NCBI GenBank assembly: GCA_963754285.1
Contig: CAVWFN010000007.1
Location: forward strand, 744,001 to 808,000
Origin: RYN-133 sp963754285
Lineage (GTDB): Bacteria > Actinomycetota > Actinomycetes > Mycobacteriales > Jatrophihabitantaceae
Reading direction: 5' to 3'
DNA length: 64,000 nt
Part shown: positions 10,114 through 18,150 of the stretch, piece by piece
Layout: every line of letters starts with the position of its first letter
Numbering within the stretch: position 1 is the stretch's first letter
Translations under genes and position numbers: made by a program
The notes under the pieces: generated by a model
What the model was told of the DNA's origin: nothing
The model's database searches: none
Seen by the model: only the letters and a program-made list of their open reading frames with translations

Positions 10114-10524
10114 TCAGCGGGACAGGATGTCGGCGGCTGCCGGATCGCAGTCGTTCAGGAACGTTGCGCAGCGGTGGGCTTCGTCGTCCTCGCCTATTGC
10201 GGCTGCTGCCTGGGCGAGCGCGTGCAGTGCGCGCAGGAACCCGCGGTTCGGCTCGTGCGCCCACGGGACGGGACCCGAGCCACGCCAGCCGGCGCGGCGC
10301 AGCGCGTCGAGGCCGCGGTGGTAGCCGGTGCGTGCGTAGGCGTAGCCCTCGACCGTGCGGCCGTCGGCAAGGGCAGCCTCGGCGAGGGTCGCCCACGCAA
10401 GGGAGGACGTCGGGAACGCCGCGGCGACCGCGACCGGATCGTCGCCTGCGGCGAGCCGCGCCGCCGCGGGATCGTCCGGGAGCTTGGTGGGTGGGGTGAG
10501 CAGGTTGCCGTGCGAGTGGGTCAC
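10114..10524 (-). CDS. DUF3151 family protein
   Basis: A 136-residue soluble protein of the actinobacterial DUF3151 family; function unknown. It is mostly helical with tetratricopeptide-like phrases (SSLAWATLAEAALADGR, EGYAYARTGYHRGLDALRRAGW, GFLRALHALAQAAAAIGEDDEA). The GTG at 10524 overlaps the stop of the tetR gene (GTGA), so the two are translationally coupled. The family member in M. tuberculosis also lies between purA and fba, as here, which supports the assignment. The C-terminal ATFLNDCDPAAADIL is typical. It ends close to the tandem repeat array. Confidence 0.88.
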   Translation of the reverse strand: MTHSHGNLLTPPTKLPDDPAAARLAAGDDPVAVAAAFPTSSLAWATLAEAALADGRTVEGYAYARTGYHRGLDALRRAGWRGSGPVPWAHEPNRGFLRALHALAQAAAAIGEDDEAHRCATFLNDCDPAAADILSR

Positions 10525-11192
10525 CCGGCCGATTGTGTCAGCGCGGGCTGCAGGGCACGCACGCCGGCGAGGAAGGTGTCGATGCCGAAGCGGTAGTAGT
10601 CGTCCTGGTCGTCGCAGTCGAACATCGCCTCGGTCATTTCGTGCAGGCGCGGGTACTGCTCGATCGGCAGGGCGCGCAGCGCGGCGCGCTTGGCGTCGAG
10701 CACCGCTTCGCGCTCCTGTTCGGTCGGCCCGATCTCGCGGCCCGGCTCGCCGTCGATGAACATGACGGCCATCCGCAGCGCGTAGACGCCGATGTCGGCT
10801 GTCTGGCGCACGTCGAACCCGGCGCCGCGCAGGACGTCGAAGACGTGCTCGGACAGCTGCCGTCCGGCGTCGTTCGCGAGCACGCGCATGAAGGCGAGCT
10901 GCACGGCACCGGGGTGGCGGCGCAGCCCCTCGACCAGCGAGGTCACCAGCGCGCGCAGCTGCTCGTGCCAGGCCAGCGCCGGGTCGAGCGCGACGTCGGT
11001 TCCCTCGAACAGGGCGTCGCCCATCGCCTCGAGCAGCTCGTCCTTGTCCTTGACGTGCCAGTAGAGCGCCATCGGGGTCACGCCGAACTCGCGGCTGATG
11101 CGACGCACGGTGATCGCGTCGAGGCCCTCGGTATCGGCGATGTCGAGGGCGCGAGTGACGATCGCGGCCCTGCTGAGATCGGATTTCGCCAT
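10521..11192 (-). CDS. TetR-family transcriptional regulator
   Basis: A 223-residue repressor. The N-terminal helix-turn-helix (about residues 8-55) contains AIVTRALDIADTEGLDAI, RRISREFGVTPMALYWHVKDKDELL, with the TetR hallmark ALYWHVKDK. The C-terminal ligand-binding domain resembles the TetR_C class. ATG at 11192 is preferred; an in-frame TTG lies four codons upstream. The gene is divergent from an MFS drug exporter, and the intergenic space holds an inverted-repeat operator, so the regulator most likely represses both itself and the exporter until an effector binds. The effector is unknown. Its stop overlaps the DUF3151 start. Confidence 0.92.
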   Translation of the reverse strand: MAKSDLSRAAIVTRALDIADTEGLDAITVRRISREFGVTPMALYWHVKDKDELLEAMGDALFEGTDVALDPALAWHEQLRALVTSLVEGLRRHPGAVQLAFMRVLANDAGRQLSEHVFDVLRGAGFDVRQTADIGVYALRMAVMFIDGEPGREIGPTEQEREAVLDAKRAALRALPIEQYPRLHEMTEAMFDCDDQDDYYRFGIDTFLAGVRALQPALTQSAG

Positions 11193-11203
11193 CACGCTTG
11201 ACA

Positions 11204-11267
11204 ACTATACACCGTACAGGGTTTCCTATACAGCGTAAATGTACTTAGTACATGGACGCTGTATAGG
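11204..11267. promoter_or_regulatory. TetR operator region between tetR and MFS genes
   Basis: An inverted repeat CCTATACAGCGT (11225-11236) / ACGCTGTATAGG (11256-11267) encloses a second palindrome ATGTAC-TTA-GTACAT (11239-11253). A further CTATAC half-site begins at 11205. The right arm runs into the exporter ribosome site (AGGAG at 11265-11269, before GTG at 11277). The nested symmetry between divergent regulator and transporter genes is the expected layout for autorepression. A TTGACA hexamer lies at 11198 but no well-spaced -10 was found. Confidence 0.8.
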
Positions 11268-11276
11268 AGACCTCCT

Positions 11277-12701
11277 GTGGACACGAAACGACGCATCTGG
11301 GTGCTGGTGACCGTCTCACTGGCAACCTTCATGACCTACCTCGACAACAACATCGTCAACGTGGCGATCCCGGCCATCCAGCGCGACCTGCACCTGAGCA
11401 CGTCGGCGCTCGAGTGGGTCGTGAGCGGCTACATCCTCACCTTCGCCAGCCTGCTGCTCGCCGGTGGCCGCCTGGCCGACATCTACGGACGGCGCCGGCT
11501 GTTCGTGCTCGGGCTGGGCGTGTTCACGGCCGCCTCGCTGGTTGCCGGGTTCGCCGGCAGTGACGGTGTGCTGATTGCGGCGCGTGCGGTGCAGGGCTTG
11601 GGCGCGGCGCTGGTCACCCCGACCACGCTGGCCCTGATCTCGGCGACCTTCACCTCGCGGCGCGACCGCGCCATGGCCGTCGGGATCTGGTCGGCGATCG
11701 GCGCGCTCGCCCTCGCCGTCGGCCCGCTGTTCGGCGGTCTCATCAGCCAGCATCTGGCCTGGGGCTGGATCTTCTTCATCAACGTGCCCGCCGGCCTGGC
11801 GACGATCGCGCTCGCACTGTGGGCGGTGCCGGACGACTCGGCGAGCGCGGCGCGGCACCGGCTCGACGTGCCGGGCATCGTGACCTCTGCCGTCGGACTG
11901 TTCGCACTCACGTACGCCTTGATCGAGGGCCACGACAAGGGCTGGACGTCCACCCCGATCCTCGGCGCGTTCGGGCTCGCGGCCGCGGCGATCGTCGCGT
12001 TCGCCGTCGTCGAGCAGCGCAGCCTCGAGCCGATGGTCGACGTGTCGCTGTTCACCGACCGGGTGTTCTCCGGCGGCATCATCGCCGTGGTCATGTGGGG
12101 CTTCGGGCTGTTCGGGATCTACTTCTTCACCTCGCTGTACCTGCAGAACGTGCTCGGGTTCAGCCCGACCGTTGCCGGCGCAGCGTTCGTCCCGATGGCG
12201 CTGTTGATGGCGGTCGGCGCGACGGTCGCCGAACGCGTCGCGAGCGCGGTCGGTCCGTACCGCGCAGTCGGCGCGGCCATGTTCCTCATGGCGATCGGCA
12301 TCGGCACCGTGAGCCTGCTCGGCCGCGACGCAACGTTCCTGGACCTGATGCCGAGCTTCGCCGTCATCGGCGTCGGTGGCGGTCTTTCGGTGCCGCTGAC
12401 CGCGATGGTGCTCGGCGCCATGCCGGTGCATCAGGCCGGCGTCGCATCCGGGATCTTCAACGCGGCGCGTGAGGTGGCCGGCCTGCTCGGCATCACGGTG
12501 ATCGGCGCGATCCTGACCGCTCGGCAGAGCTCGCAGCTTGCTGCCGGGCACGCCCCGCTGGACGCGTTCCTGTCCGGCTATCGAGTCGGGCTGATCGTGG
12601 CGGCGATCCTGGTTGCCGCCGGCGGCGTGGCGGCCTTCGTCGGGCTGCGCGGCACGACCCAGCGCGAGGTCGACGCGGCTGAGCTGGCCCTCGCCGCCTG
12701 A
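11277..12701 (+). CDS. MFS drug exporter, DHA2 (14-TM) family
   Basis: A 474-residue inner-membrane proton antiporter of the EmrB/QacA type, likely exporting hydrophobic toxic compounds. Motif A between helices 2 and 3 reads GRLADIYGRRRLFV. The DHA2 features LDNNIVNVAIPAIQRDL near the N-terminus and ARAVQGLGAALVTPTTLALI (motif B region) are present, with GPLFGGLI in helix 5. The hydrophobic profile suits 14 helices. The GTG start at 11277 is preceded by AGGAG eight bases upstream. It is divergent from the TetR gene and separated from it by the palindromic operator, so it is probably inducible by its substrate. The substrate cannot be predicted. Confidence 0.93.
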   Translation: MDTKRRIWVLVTVSLATFMTYLDNNIVNVAIPAIQRDLHLSTSALEWVVSGYILTFASLLLAGGRLADIYGRRRLFVLGLGVFTAASLVAGFAGSDGVLIAARAVQGLGAALVTPTTLALISATFTSRRDRAMAVGIWSAIGALALAVGPLFGGLISQHLAWGWIFFINVPAGLATIALALWAVPDDSASAARHRLDVPGIVTSAVGLFALTYALIEGHDKGWTSTPILGAFGLAAAAIVAFAVVEQRSLEPMVDVSLFTDRVFSGGIIAVVMWGFGLFGIYFFTSLYLQNVLGFSPTVAGAAFVPMALLMAVGATVAERVASAVGPYRAVGAAMFLMAIGIGTVSLLGRDATFLDLMPSFAVIGVGGGLSVPLTAMVLGAMPVHQAGVASGIFNAAREVAGLLGITVIGAILTARQSSQLAAGHAPLDAFLSGYRVGLIVAAILVAAGGVAAFVGLRGTTQREVDAAELALAA

Positions 12702-12713
12702 CCCCCCGCCCGT

Positions 12714-12786
12714 CCGACAGTGGTTAGTTCGGTGCCTCAGTGGTCAGTTACAACTGACCACTGAGGCCGAAACTAACCACTGTCGG
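12714..12786. repeat. four-half-site palindromic element, copy 1
   Basis: A 73-base near-perfect inverted repeat between the convergent ends of the MFS gene and fba. The inner arms CCTCAGTGGTCAGTT (12735-12749) and AACTGACCACTGAGG (12752-12766) are separated by two bases. The outer arms AGTGGTTAGTT and AACTAACCACT extend the hairpin with one small asymmetry. The element thus contains four copies of AGTGGTYAGTT ordered forward, forward, reverse, reverse. Two further copies of the same design lie at 40659-40726 and 46925-46994. Here it could act as a bidirectional terminator, but no T-run follows. Confidence 0.9.
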
Positions 12787-12802
12787 TGGTTGTGGGTATT
12801 CG

Positions 12803-13828
<1,026 letters not shown>

Positions 13829-13879
13829 CCGACCACGATAGTGAGACCTGTCATCGCGCGAAGCCGCAGGCCCCGGCGC

Positions 13880-14098
13880 TCAGCGCAGGAACTCGTGCAG
13901 CGAGTTCTGCCGCACCGATCCGGTCGTCCGCAGAGCGGCGCGGTAGGCGCTGTTGACCGCGGTCGCGTGCAGGCACGCCTGCATCGCGTCCTCGCTCTCT
14001 CCGCGCAACACCCGGAGCAGGGCGACAGACGGCCGGCTGTGCACGGCCCGCAGGCCGGGCCGCGTCGGGCTGGTTACGTACATCGTGTCCCCCACCAT
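13880..14098 (-). CDS. small protein of unknown function
   Basis: A 72-residue open frame starting at ATG 14098, three bases after the stop of the FlgN-like gene, so it is likely cotranscribed with it. It is basic, without membrane segments or Cys motifs, with a helical central part (EDAMQACLHATAVNSAYRAALRT). A second ATG five codons in could be the real start. The position suggests a flagellum-related or remnant protein, but nothing in the sequence proves a function and I do not recognise a family. Confidence 0.5.
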   Translation of the reverse strand: MVGDTMYVTSPTRPGLRAVHSRPSVALLRVLRGESEDAMQACLHATAVNSAYRAALRTTGSVRQNSLHEFLR

Positions 14099-14101
14099 CG
14101 A

Positions 14102-14557
14102 TTAGACCTGTTCGAGTCGCTCGCGGGTGGCGCGCTCACCCGCGAGGAGTAGATCGCGGTTGCGTTCGGTCGCCTCGTCGACCTCGGCGGCCAGTTCGCG
14201 TAACGCTTCGCGATGCTCGGTGAGCACGGTCGTCCAGGGCTCGTCGACGACCTCGGCGATCTCGCGCAGAGACGCGGTGCATGCCAGACCGAGCTGGGAT
14301 ACCAGAGTCTCGACCTCGATCGCGCGGAAGATCTCGTGCGTCCGGACGGCTCTGACCGCGCCTGCGACCGCCGCATCGGCGCGCGCCAGCCATCGCGTGT
14401 CGCCGGCCGCGACGACGCGGTGCTGCTGATCCAACGAGAACAGCAGATCCTCGAGCAGTTCACGCTCCTGCCAGAGGACTGCTGCCAGCTCTCCGACCGC
14501 CACGCTGGATCCGGGTTCGGGAACCGGATGCAGATCAGCGCGTGGCGGGTGGGTCAC
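14102..14557 (-). CDS. FlgN-like flagellar chaperone
   Basis: A 151-residue, almost wholly helical protein resembling actinobacterial FlgN export chaperones, which escort the hook-filament junction proteins FlgK and FlgL. The typical opening LAAVLWQERELLEDLLFSLDQQ is followed by VAAGDTRWLARADAAVAGAV, and a second long helix LTEHREALRELAAEVDEATERNRDLLLAGERATRERLEQV ends the protein. GTG start at 14557. No flgK, flgL or other flagellar structural gene is in the window. The divergently read FliA-like sigma gene 300 bases away supports the flagellar link. The assignment rests on overall pattern rather than a catalytic motif. Confidence 0.62.
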   Translation of the reverse strand: MTHPPRADLHPVPEPGSSVAVGELAAVLWQERELLEDLLFSLDQQHRVVAAGDTRWLARADAAVAGAVRAVRTHEIFRAIEVETLVSQLGLACTASLREIAEVVDEPWTTVLTEHREALRELAAEVDEATERNRDLLLAGERATRERLEQV

Positions 14558-14859
14558 GCACTCTCGATCGGCCGGGAAGGCGGAAACATTAGTGAAATCC
14601 GGGCCTTAGACACCGTCGAATCCGGAGGTTTAGCGTACGCATTCGACGGAATCCGCAGCCAAGTCCGGTTTGCACACACAAACTTTACAGACTTTGGAAT
14701 GACATCTTGCGCTCCGGATAGCCCGCCTGGCAGACTTCACTTCACACCGATCTAACGAGAGGTGCACACGGAAGGCATCGGGAGCCTTCCAGGTCCGCGG
14801 GGGACCGAAACCGCTTTACCGGCGACGACAGCCGCCACTCACGCTCAGGAGCCCCCGCC
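14558..14859. promoter_or_regulatory. divergent intergenic region with structured leader
   Basis: About 300 bases without a gene between the FlgN-like and sigma-factor genes, less GC-rich than its surroundings. An inverted repeat GTCGAAT (14615-14621) / ATTCGAC (14641-14647) lies near the FlgN side. Close to the sigma gene, three consecutive hairpins can form: GGAAGGC/GCCTTCC (14770-14790), GGTCC/GGACC (14792-14806) and CGGC/GCCG (14820-14834). The ribosome site AGGAG is about 11 bases before the ATG. I could not match the structure to a named riboswitch; the c-di-GMP (GEMM) core was looked for and not found. Confidence 0.55.
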
Positions 14860-15789
14860 ATGACCATGATCCTTGACCGCACCGAGGTCAGCACCGACTC
14901 GATCGCCGCCCCGACCGCCAAGCCGACCAAGCCGACGCCCACCCGCGCCGAGGTCGAAGAGCTGGTCCGCGCGAACCTCGCCCTGGTGGGTCACCTCGTC
15001 CGCGACGTCCTCAACCGCGTCCCGGCCCACGTCAACCGCGACGACCTCACCTCAGCCGGCATGTACGCCCTGACGCTGAGCGCGAAGAGCTTCGACCCGA
15101 CCCTCGGCGTTCCCTTCGCCCGCTTCGCCGCCATCCGCATCCGCGGCGCCCTGACCGACGAGCTGCGCACCATGGACTGGGCCAGCCGGGCAGTCCGCGG
15201 CAAGGCCCGCGAACTCAACACCGTCCGCACCGACCTGACCCACTCGATCGGCCGCGAGCCCTCGCGCACCGAGATCGCCGGCGCGATGGGCATGTCGATG
15301 TCCGAGCTCGCCAGCCTCGAGTCCGACGTGCACCGCGCCGGCCTGGTCAGCCTGCAGGCCCTCCCGTGCGAGGACGGCGCGGCCGCCGTCCCGTCGACCG
15401 ACGACCACCCGGAAGAGACGCTGATCAAGCGCGAGCAGATCGGCTACCTGCGCGACGCCGTCGTCGAACTGCCCGACAAGCTCCGCCTCGTCGTCGAGCA
15501 GTACTTCTTCGGACAGCGCCGCATGGCAGACATCGCTGTCGAGCTCGGCGTGACCGAGTCGCGGGTGTCGCAGCTGCGCTCCGAGGCGCTCGTCCTGCTC
15601 CGCGCCGCCATGCACAGCGCCGACGACCGGCCGACCGACCCGGGTGCGGGCCGTGGCCGCGCCGCCGCCACGCGCCAGGCCTACATCTCCGCCGTCGCGA
15701 CCCGCTCCAACCTGGCCGAGCGGCTCTCGGCCACGACGCTGCTCGGCGAGTCGCGCCGCACCGCGGGCGAGTACCGCGTCGCCAACTGA
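14860..15789 (+). CDS. FliA/WhiG-type sigma factor
   Basis: A 309-residue alternative sigma-70 protein. Region 2 includes LVRANLALVGHLVRDVL, DDLTSAGMYALTLSAKSFDPTLGVPFARFAAIRIRGALTDELR, with the RIRGAxxDELR signature of flagellar/sporulation sigma factors. Region 3 has REPSRTEIAGAMGMSMSELASL. Region 4 has LPDKLRLVVEQYFFGQRRMADIAVELGVTESRVSQLRSEAL. The C-terminus continues about 50 residues beyond region 4 (TRQAYISAVATRSNLAERLSATT), longer than standard FliA. The neighbouring FlgN-like gene points to control of motility genes. Three hairpins lie in the leader. WhiG-like roles remain possible. Confidence 0.88.
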   Translation: MTMILDRTEVSTDSIAAPTAKPTKPTPTRAEVEELVRANLALVGHLVRDVLNRVPAHVNRDDLTSAGMYALTLSAKSFDPTLGVPFARFAAIRIRGALTDELRTMDWASRAVRGKARELNTVRTDLTHSIGREPSRTEIAGAMGMSMSELASLESDVHRAGLVSLQALPCEDGAAAVPSTDDHPEETLIKREQIGYLRDAVVELPDKLRLVVEQYFFGQRRMADIAVELGVTESRVSQLRSEALVLLRAAMHSADDRPTDPGAGRGRAAATRQAYISAVATRSNLAERLSATTLLGESRRTAGEYRVAN

Positions 15790-15846
15790 TCGCGCTGCGC
15801 GAACACGTCTTGGCGGGGCGGCCACCGTCCTGATCGACTGGACGCC

Positions 15847-16866
15847 ATGCGCGTTCTGATCATCGGCGGGACTGTCTTTCTCGGCCGAGCTGTCGTGGAC
15901 GAGGCGCTCGACGCCGGTCACGACGTCACCGTCTTCAATCGCGGGAAGTCCGGCAGCGCCGCTGAGGGCGCACGGTCGATCCGCGGCGACCGCACGGTCG
16001 CCCGCGACCTCGAACAACTGCGCGGCGAGCGTTTCGATCTGGTCGTCGACACCTGCGGCTTCGTGCCCGTCGACGTCGCTGCCGCGGCTGAGGTGCTCGC
16101 TGCGACGTGTACGCACTATGCGTTCGTGTCGAGCATCAACGCCTACCCGGCGTGGCCCGAGCACCTCGACTACGTCGCCCGCGGCGCTCACGACGCCGAC
16201 CCGCATGCGACCAAGGACGACGTCCCGGCCGGAGTGGGCCCGGCCGAGTCGTACGGCTGGCTCAAGGTCGGGTGCGAGCGCGCGGTCGCGCTGGCCTTCG
16301 GCGCCGAGCGGACGACCGTCCTGCGCGCCGGAGCCATCGTCGGCCCGCATGACAGCGCCGTCGGCAGGTTGCCGTGGTGGCTGCAACGGGCCGCCCGCGG
16401 CGGCGAGATCCTCGTGCCGGGAGCACCGGACGCACCGATGTCGCTGATCGACTCACGCGACCTCGCCCGCTTCGCCCTGCGCGCTGTACCCGGCGTGTTC
16501 GACACGCCCGGGCCGCCGGCCCGCGACACCCGGGCCGAGCTGATGGCCGGCTGCCTCGCTACGACCGGCGCGGACGCCGAGCTCACCTATGTCACCGACG
16601 AGGCGTGGCTCGTCGATCAAGGCGTGCAGTTCTGGACCGAGCTGCCGCTCTGGATCCCGGACGCGGACGGACCGGCGACCTTCCGCAGCGACGCGAGCGC
16701 CGCCGAGCAGGCAGGGCTGACGTGGCGTCCGTTACGCGAGACGCTCGCCGACACCTGGGCCTGGCAGCGCGAGATCGACGGCGGCTGGACGCCGGGCGCG
16801 TCCACTCCCGGGCTCGCCGCGGAAAGGGAGCAGGAGCTGCTCGCTGCCTGGCACCGGCGAACCTGA
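15847..16866 (+). CDS. NAD(P)-dependent epimerase/reductase-like protein
   Basis: A 339-residue Rossmann-fold protein of the extended/atypical SDR type. The N-terminal nucleotide loop reads MRVLIIGGTVFLGRAVVDEAL (GGTxFLG), followed by VTVFNRGKSG, whose arginine could favour NADPH. The mid-part FVSSINAYP and ESYGWLKVGCERAV replace the classical SxYxxxK arrangement with Y-x3-K (YGWLK). The C-terminal WIPDADGPATFRSDASAAEQAGLTWRPL is typical of actinobacterial NAD-epimerase homologues near CSP41-like proteins. The substrate is unknown, possibly a nucleotide sugar. ATG at 15847; it lies alone between sigma and DedA genes on the same strand. Confidence 0.82.
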   Translation: MRVLIIGGTVFLGRAVVDEALDAGHDVTVFNRGKSGSAAEGARSIRGDRTVARDLEQLRGERFDLVVDTCGFVPVDVAAAAEVLAATCTHYAFVSSINAYPAWPEHLDYVARGAHDADPHATKDDVPAGVGPAESYGWLKVGCERAVALAFGAERTTVLRAGAIVGPHDSAVGRLPWWLQRAARGGEILVPGAPDAPMSLIDSRDLARFALRAVPGVFDTPGPPARDTRAELMAGCLATTGADAELTYVTDEAWLVDQGVQFWTELPLWIPDADGPATFRSDASAAEQAGLTWRPLRETLADTWAWQREIDGGWTPGASTPGLAAEREQELLAAWHRRT

Positions 16867-16909
16867 GCGCCGTGCTCAGCTGACGCCCTGCGCCTCGTAG
16901 GGTGCTTGG

Positions 16910-17536
16910 ATGCACGTGCTCGCAAACCCGATCTCGCCCGACACGCTGCTCAGCAACTTCGGGCTCGCCGGCCTCGCCGTGATCCTGTTCGCCGAGTGCG
17001 GCCTGCTCATCGGCTTCTTCCTGCCCGGCGACACGATCCTGCTGGCCGCCGGCATCTCGATCTCGATCGGGACGATTCACACGTCCCTCGCGTGGTACCT
17101 GATCGTCGCGCCGATAGCCGCCGTCGCCGGCAACCTCGTCGGCTACTGGATCGGCCATCGCGCCGGACCGGTCGTGTTCGACCGTCCCAACTCGAAGCTG
17201 TTCCGCCCCGAGTACGTGGGCCGGGCGCAGGCGTTCTTCCAGCGCTGGGGTGTTCTGACGGTCTTCCTCGCGCGGTTCGTCCCGATCGTGCGCACCGTCA
17301 CGACCGTCATGGCCGGAACGGCCAGGATGCGCTTCTCGCTCTATGCGATCGTGTCGATCATCGGCGGCATCATCTGGGCGGACGGGATGCTGCTGATCGG
17401 CTACGCCCTCGGGCACGTCGACTTCGTGCGTCAGCACACCAGTTGGGTCGACTACCTCGTCATCGCCGCGGTGCTGATCTCGCTCATCCCGACGCTCATT
17501 CATTACGTTCAGGCACGGCGCGGGACGCGCGGCTGA
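16910..17536 (+). CDS. DedA/VTT-domain membrane protein
   Basis: A 208-residue polytopic inner-membrane protein of the DedA family, whose members act as lipid flippases/scramblases for undecaprenyl phosphate or other lipids. Family features: AECGLLIGFFLPGDTILLAAG, then GNLVGYWIGHRAG, RAQAFFQRWG, and the re-entrant loop arginines LARFVPIVRTVTTVMAGTARM. Four to five hydrophobic segments are visible. ATG at 16910. The gap to the epimerase is 43 bases, so both could share a transcript. Its lipid substrate cannot be told, though the nearby glycan locus makes a role in carrier-lipid recycling attractive. Confidence 0.9.
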   Translation: MHVLANPISPDTLLSNFGLAGLAVILFAECGLLIGFFLPGDTILLAAGISISIGTIHTSLAWYLIVAPIAAVAGNLVGYWIGHRAGPVVFDRPNSKLFRPEYVGRAQAFFQRWGVLTVFLARFVPIVRTVTTVMAGTARMRFSLYAIVSIIGGIIWADGMLLIGYALGHVDFVRQHTSWVDYLVIAAVLISLIPTLIHYVQARRGTRG

Positions 17537-17735
17537 CGCGCAGACCCACCGGTTCCGTCGATTTCACGACGCCCGATGGTCGAAAATGCCCTGGATCCTG
17601 ACGAATGCCGGGCAGCCGGGCGGACATTCCGTGCCCTGGACGGGCGGTGACGAGGGCTCAAGTGTCCCTCGCCGGCGCCGATGGGTATCACCAGAGCACC
17701 AAAGCGGTGGTCCGTCGCGGAAGCGAGGCGCGTCC

Positions 17736-17852
17736 ATGTGGATGTGGATTCTGCTCGGGTGGATTGGCGGGAGCTTCCCGCTCGCCCTGATGGGCGGACT
17801 GGTGCTGCGACGTCACGGCCATGATGCCGACCCGGTGTTGATCACCAGCTGA
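17736..17852 (+). CDS. candidate 38-residue membrane protein
   Basis: A short frame beginning MWMWILLGWIGGSF and containing one long hydrophobic helix (about residues 3-24), ending with a basic RRHGHDADP tail. The ATG at 17736 is preceded by GAGGCG, a moderate ribosome site. The frame is open further upstream, but those codons do not look coding. It ends 9 bases from the end of the convergent small membrane protein at 17862-18128. No family is recognised. The upstream region 17537-17735 otherwise shows no gene. Confidence 0.4.
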   Translation: MWMWILLGWIGGSFPLALMGGLVLRRHGHDADPVLITS

Positions 17853-17861
17853 AGTCTCGCC

Positions 17862-18128
17862 TCACTTGCACAGCCGCTTGAGGTGATCCGGCGGACCGAG
17901 GTGGACGCCGAAGAACGAGAAATCGCAGTTGCGATGCGCGATGTGATCCTCGATCACGTTGCGCTGGTGCCAGACCACGAACGCGAGCACCACCACGGCG
18001 ATCGCGACGACGATCCGCACCACGATCGCGGAGATGACCAGGCTGATGATCACGCCGATGATGATCAACGCGACGATGACACCGATGCCGATCCCGGTGA
18101 CGTTGCCTGCGTCCAATGCCAGTGCCAC
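17862..18128 (-). CDS. small membrane protein of unknown function
   Basis: An 88-residue protein with two closely spaced hydrophobic stretches rich in Val/Ile (about residues 12-34 and 36-53), followed by a hydrophilic tail with two cysteines (RNCDFSFFG and RLCK). GTG start at 18128. It is divergent from the RNase J gene with 22 bases between starts. I recognise no family; the hydrophobic pattern and clean frame make a real gene likely. The tail ends with PPDHLKRLCK, a possible cytoplasmic domain. Confidence 0.65.
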   Translation of the reverse strand: MALALDAGNVTGIGIGVIVALIIIGVIISLVISAIVVRIVVAIAVVVLAFVVWHQRNVIEDHIAHRNCDFSFFGVHLGPPDHLKRLCK

Positions 18129-18150
18129 AGGCGAACGATAGCCTCAGGAC

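Noticed and set aside
14558..14859. c-di-GMP (GEMM) riboswitch before the sigma gene
   Set aside because: The conserved GEMM core words were searched by eye and are missing; only generic hairpins remain.
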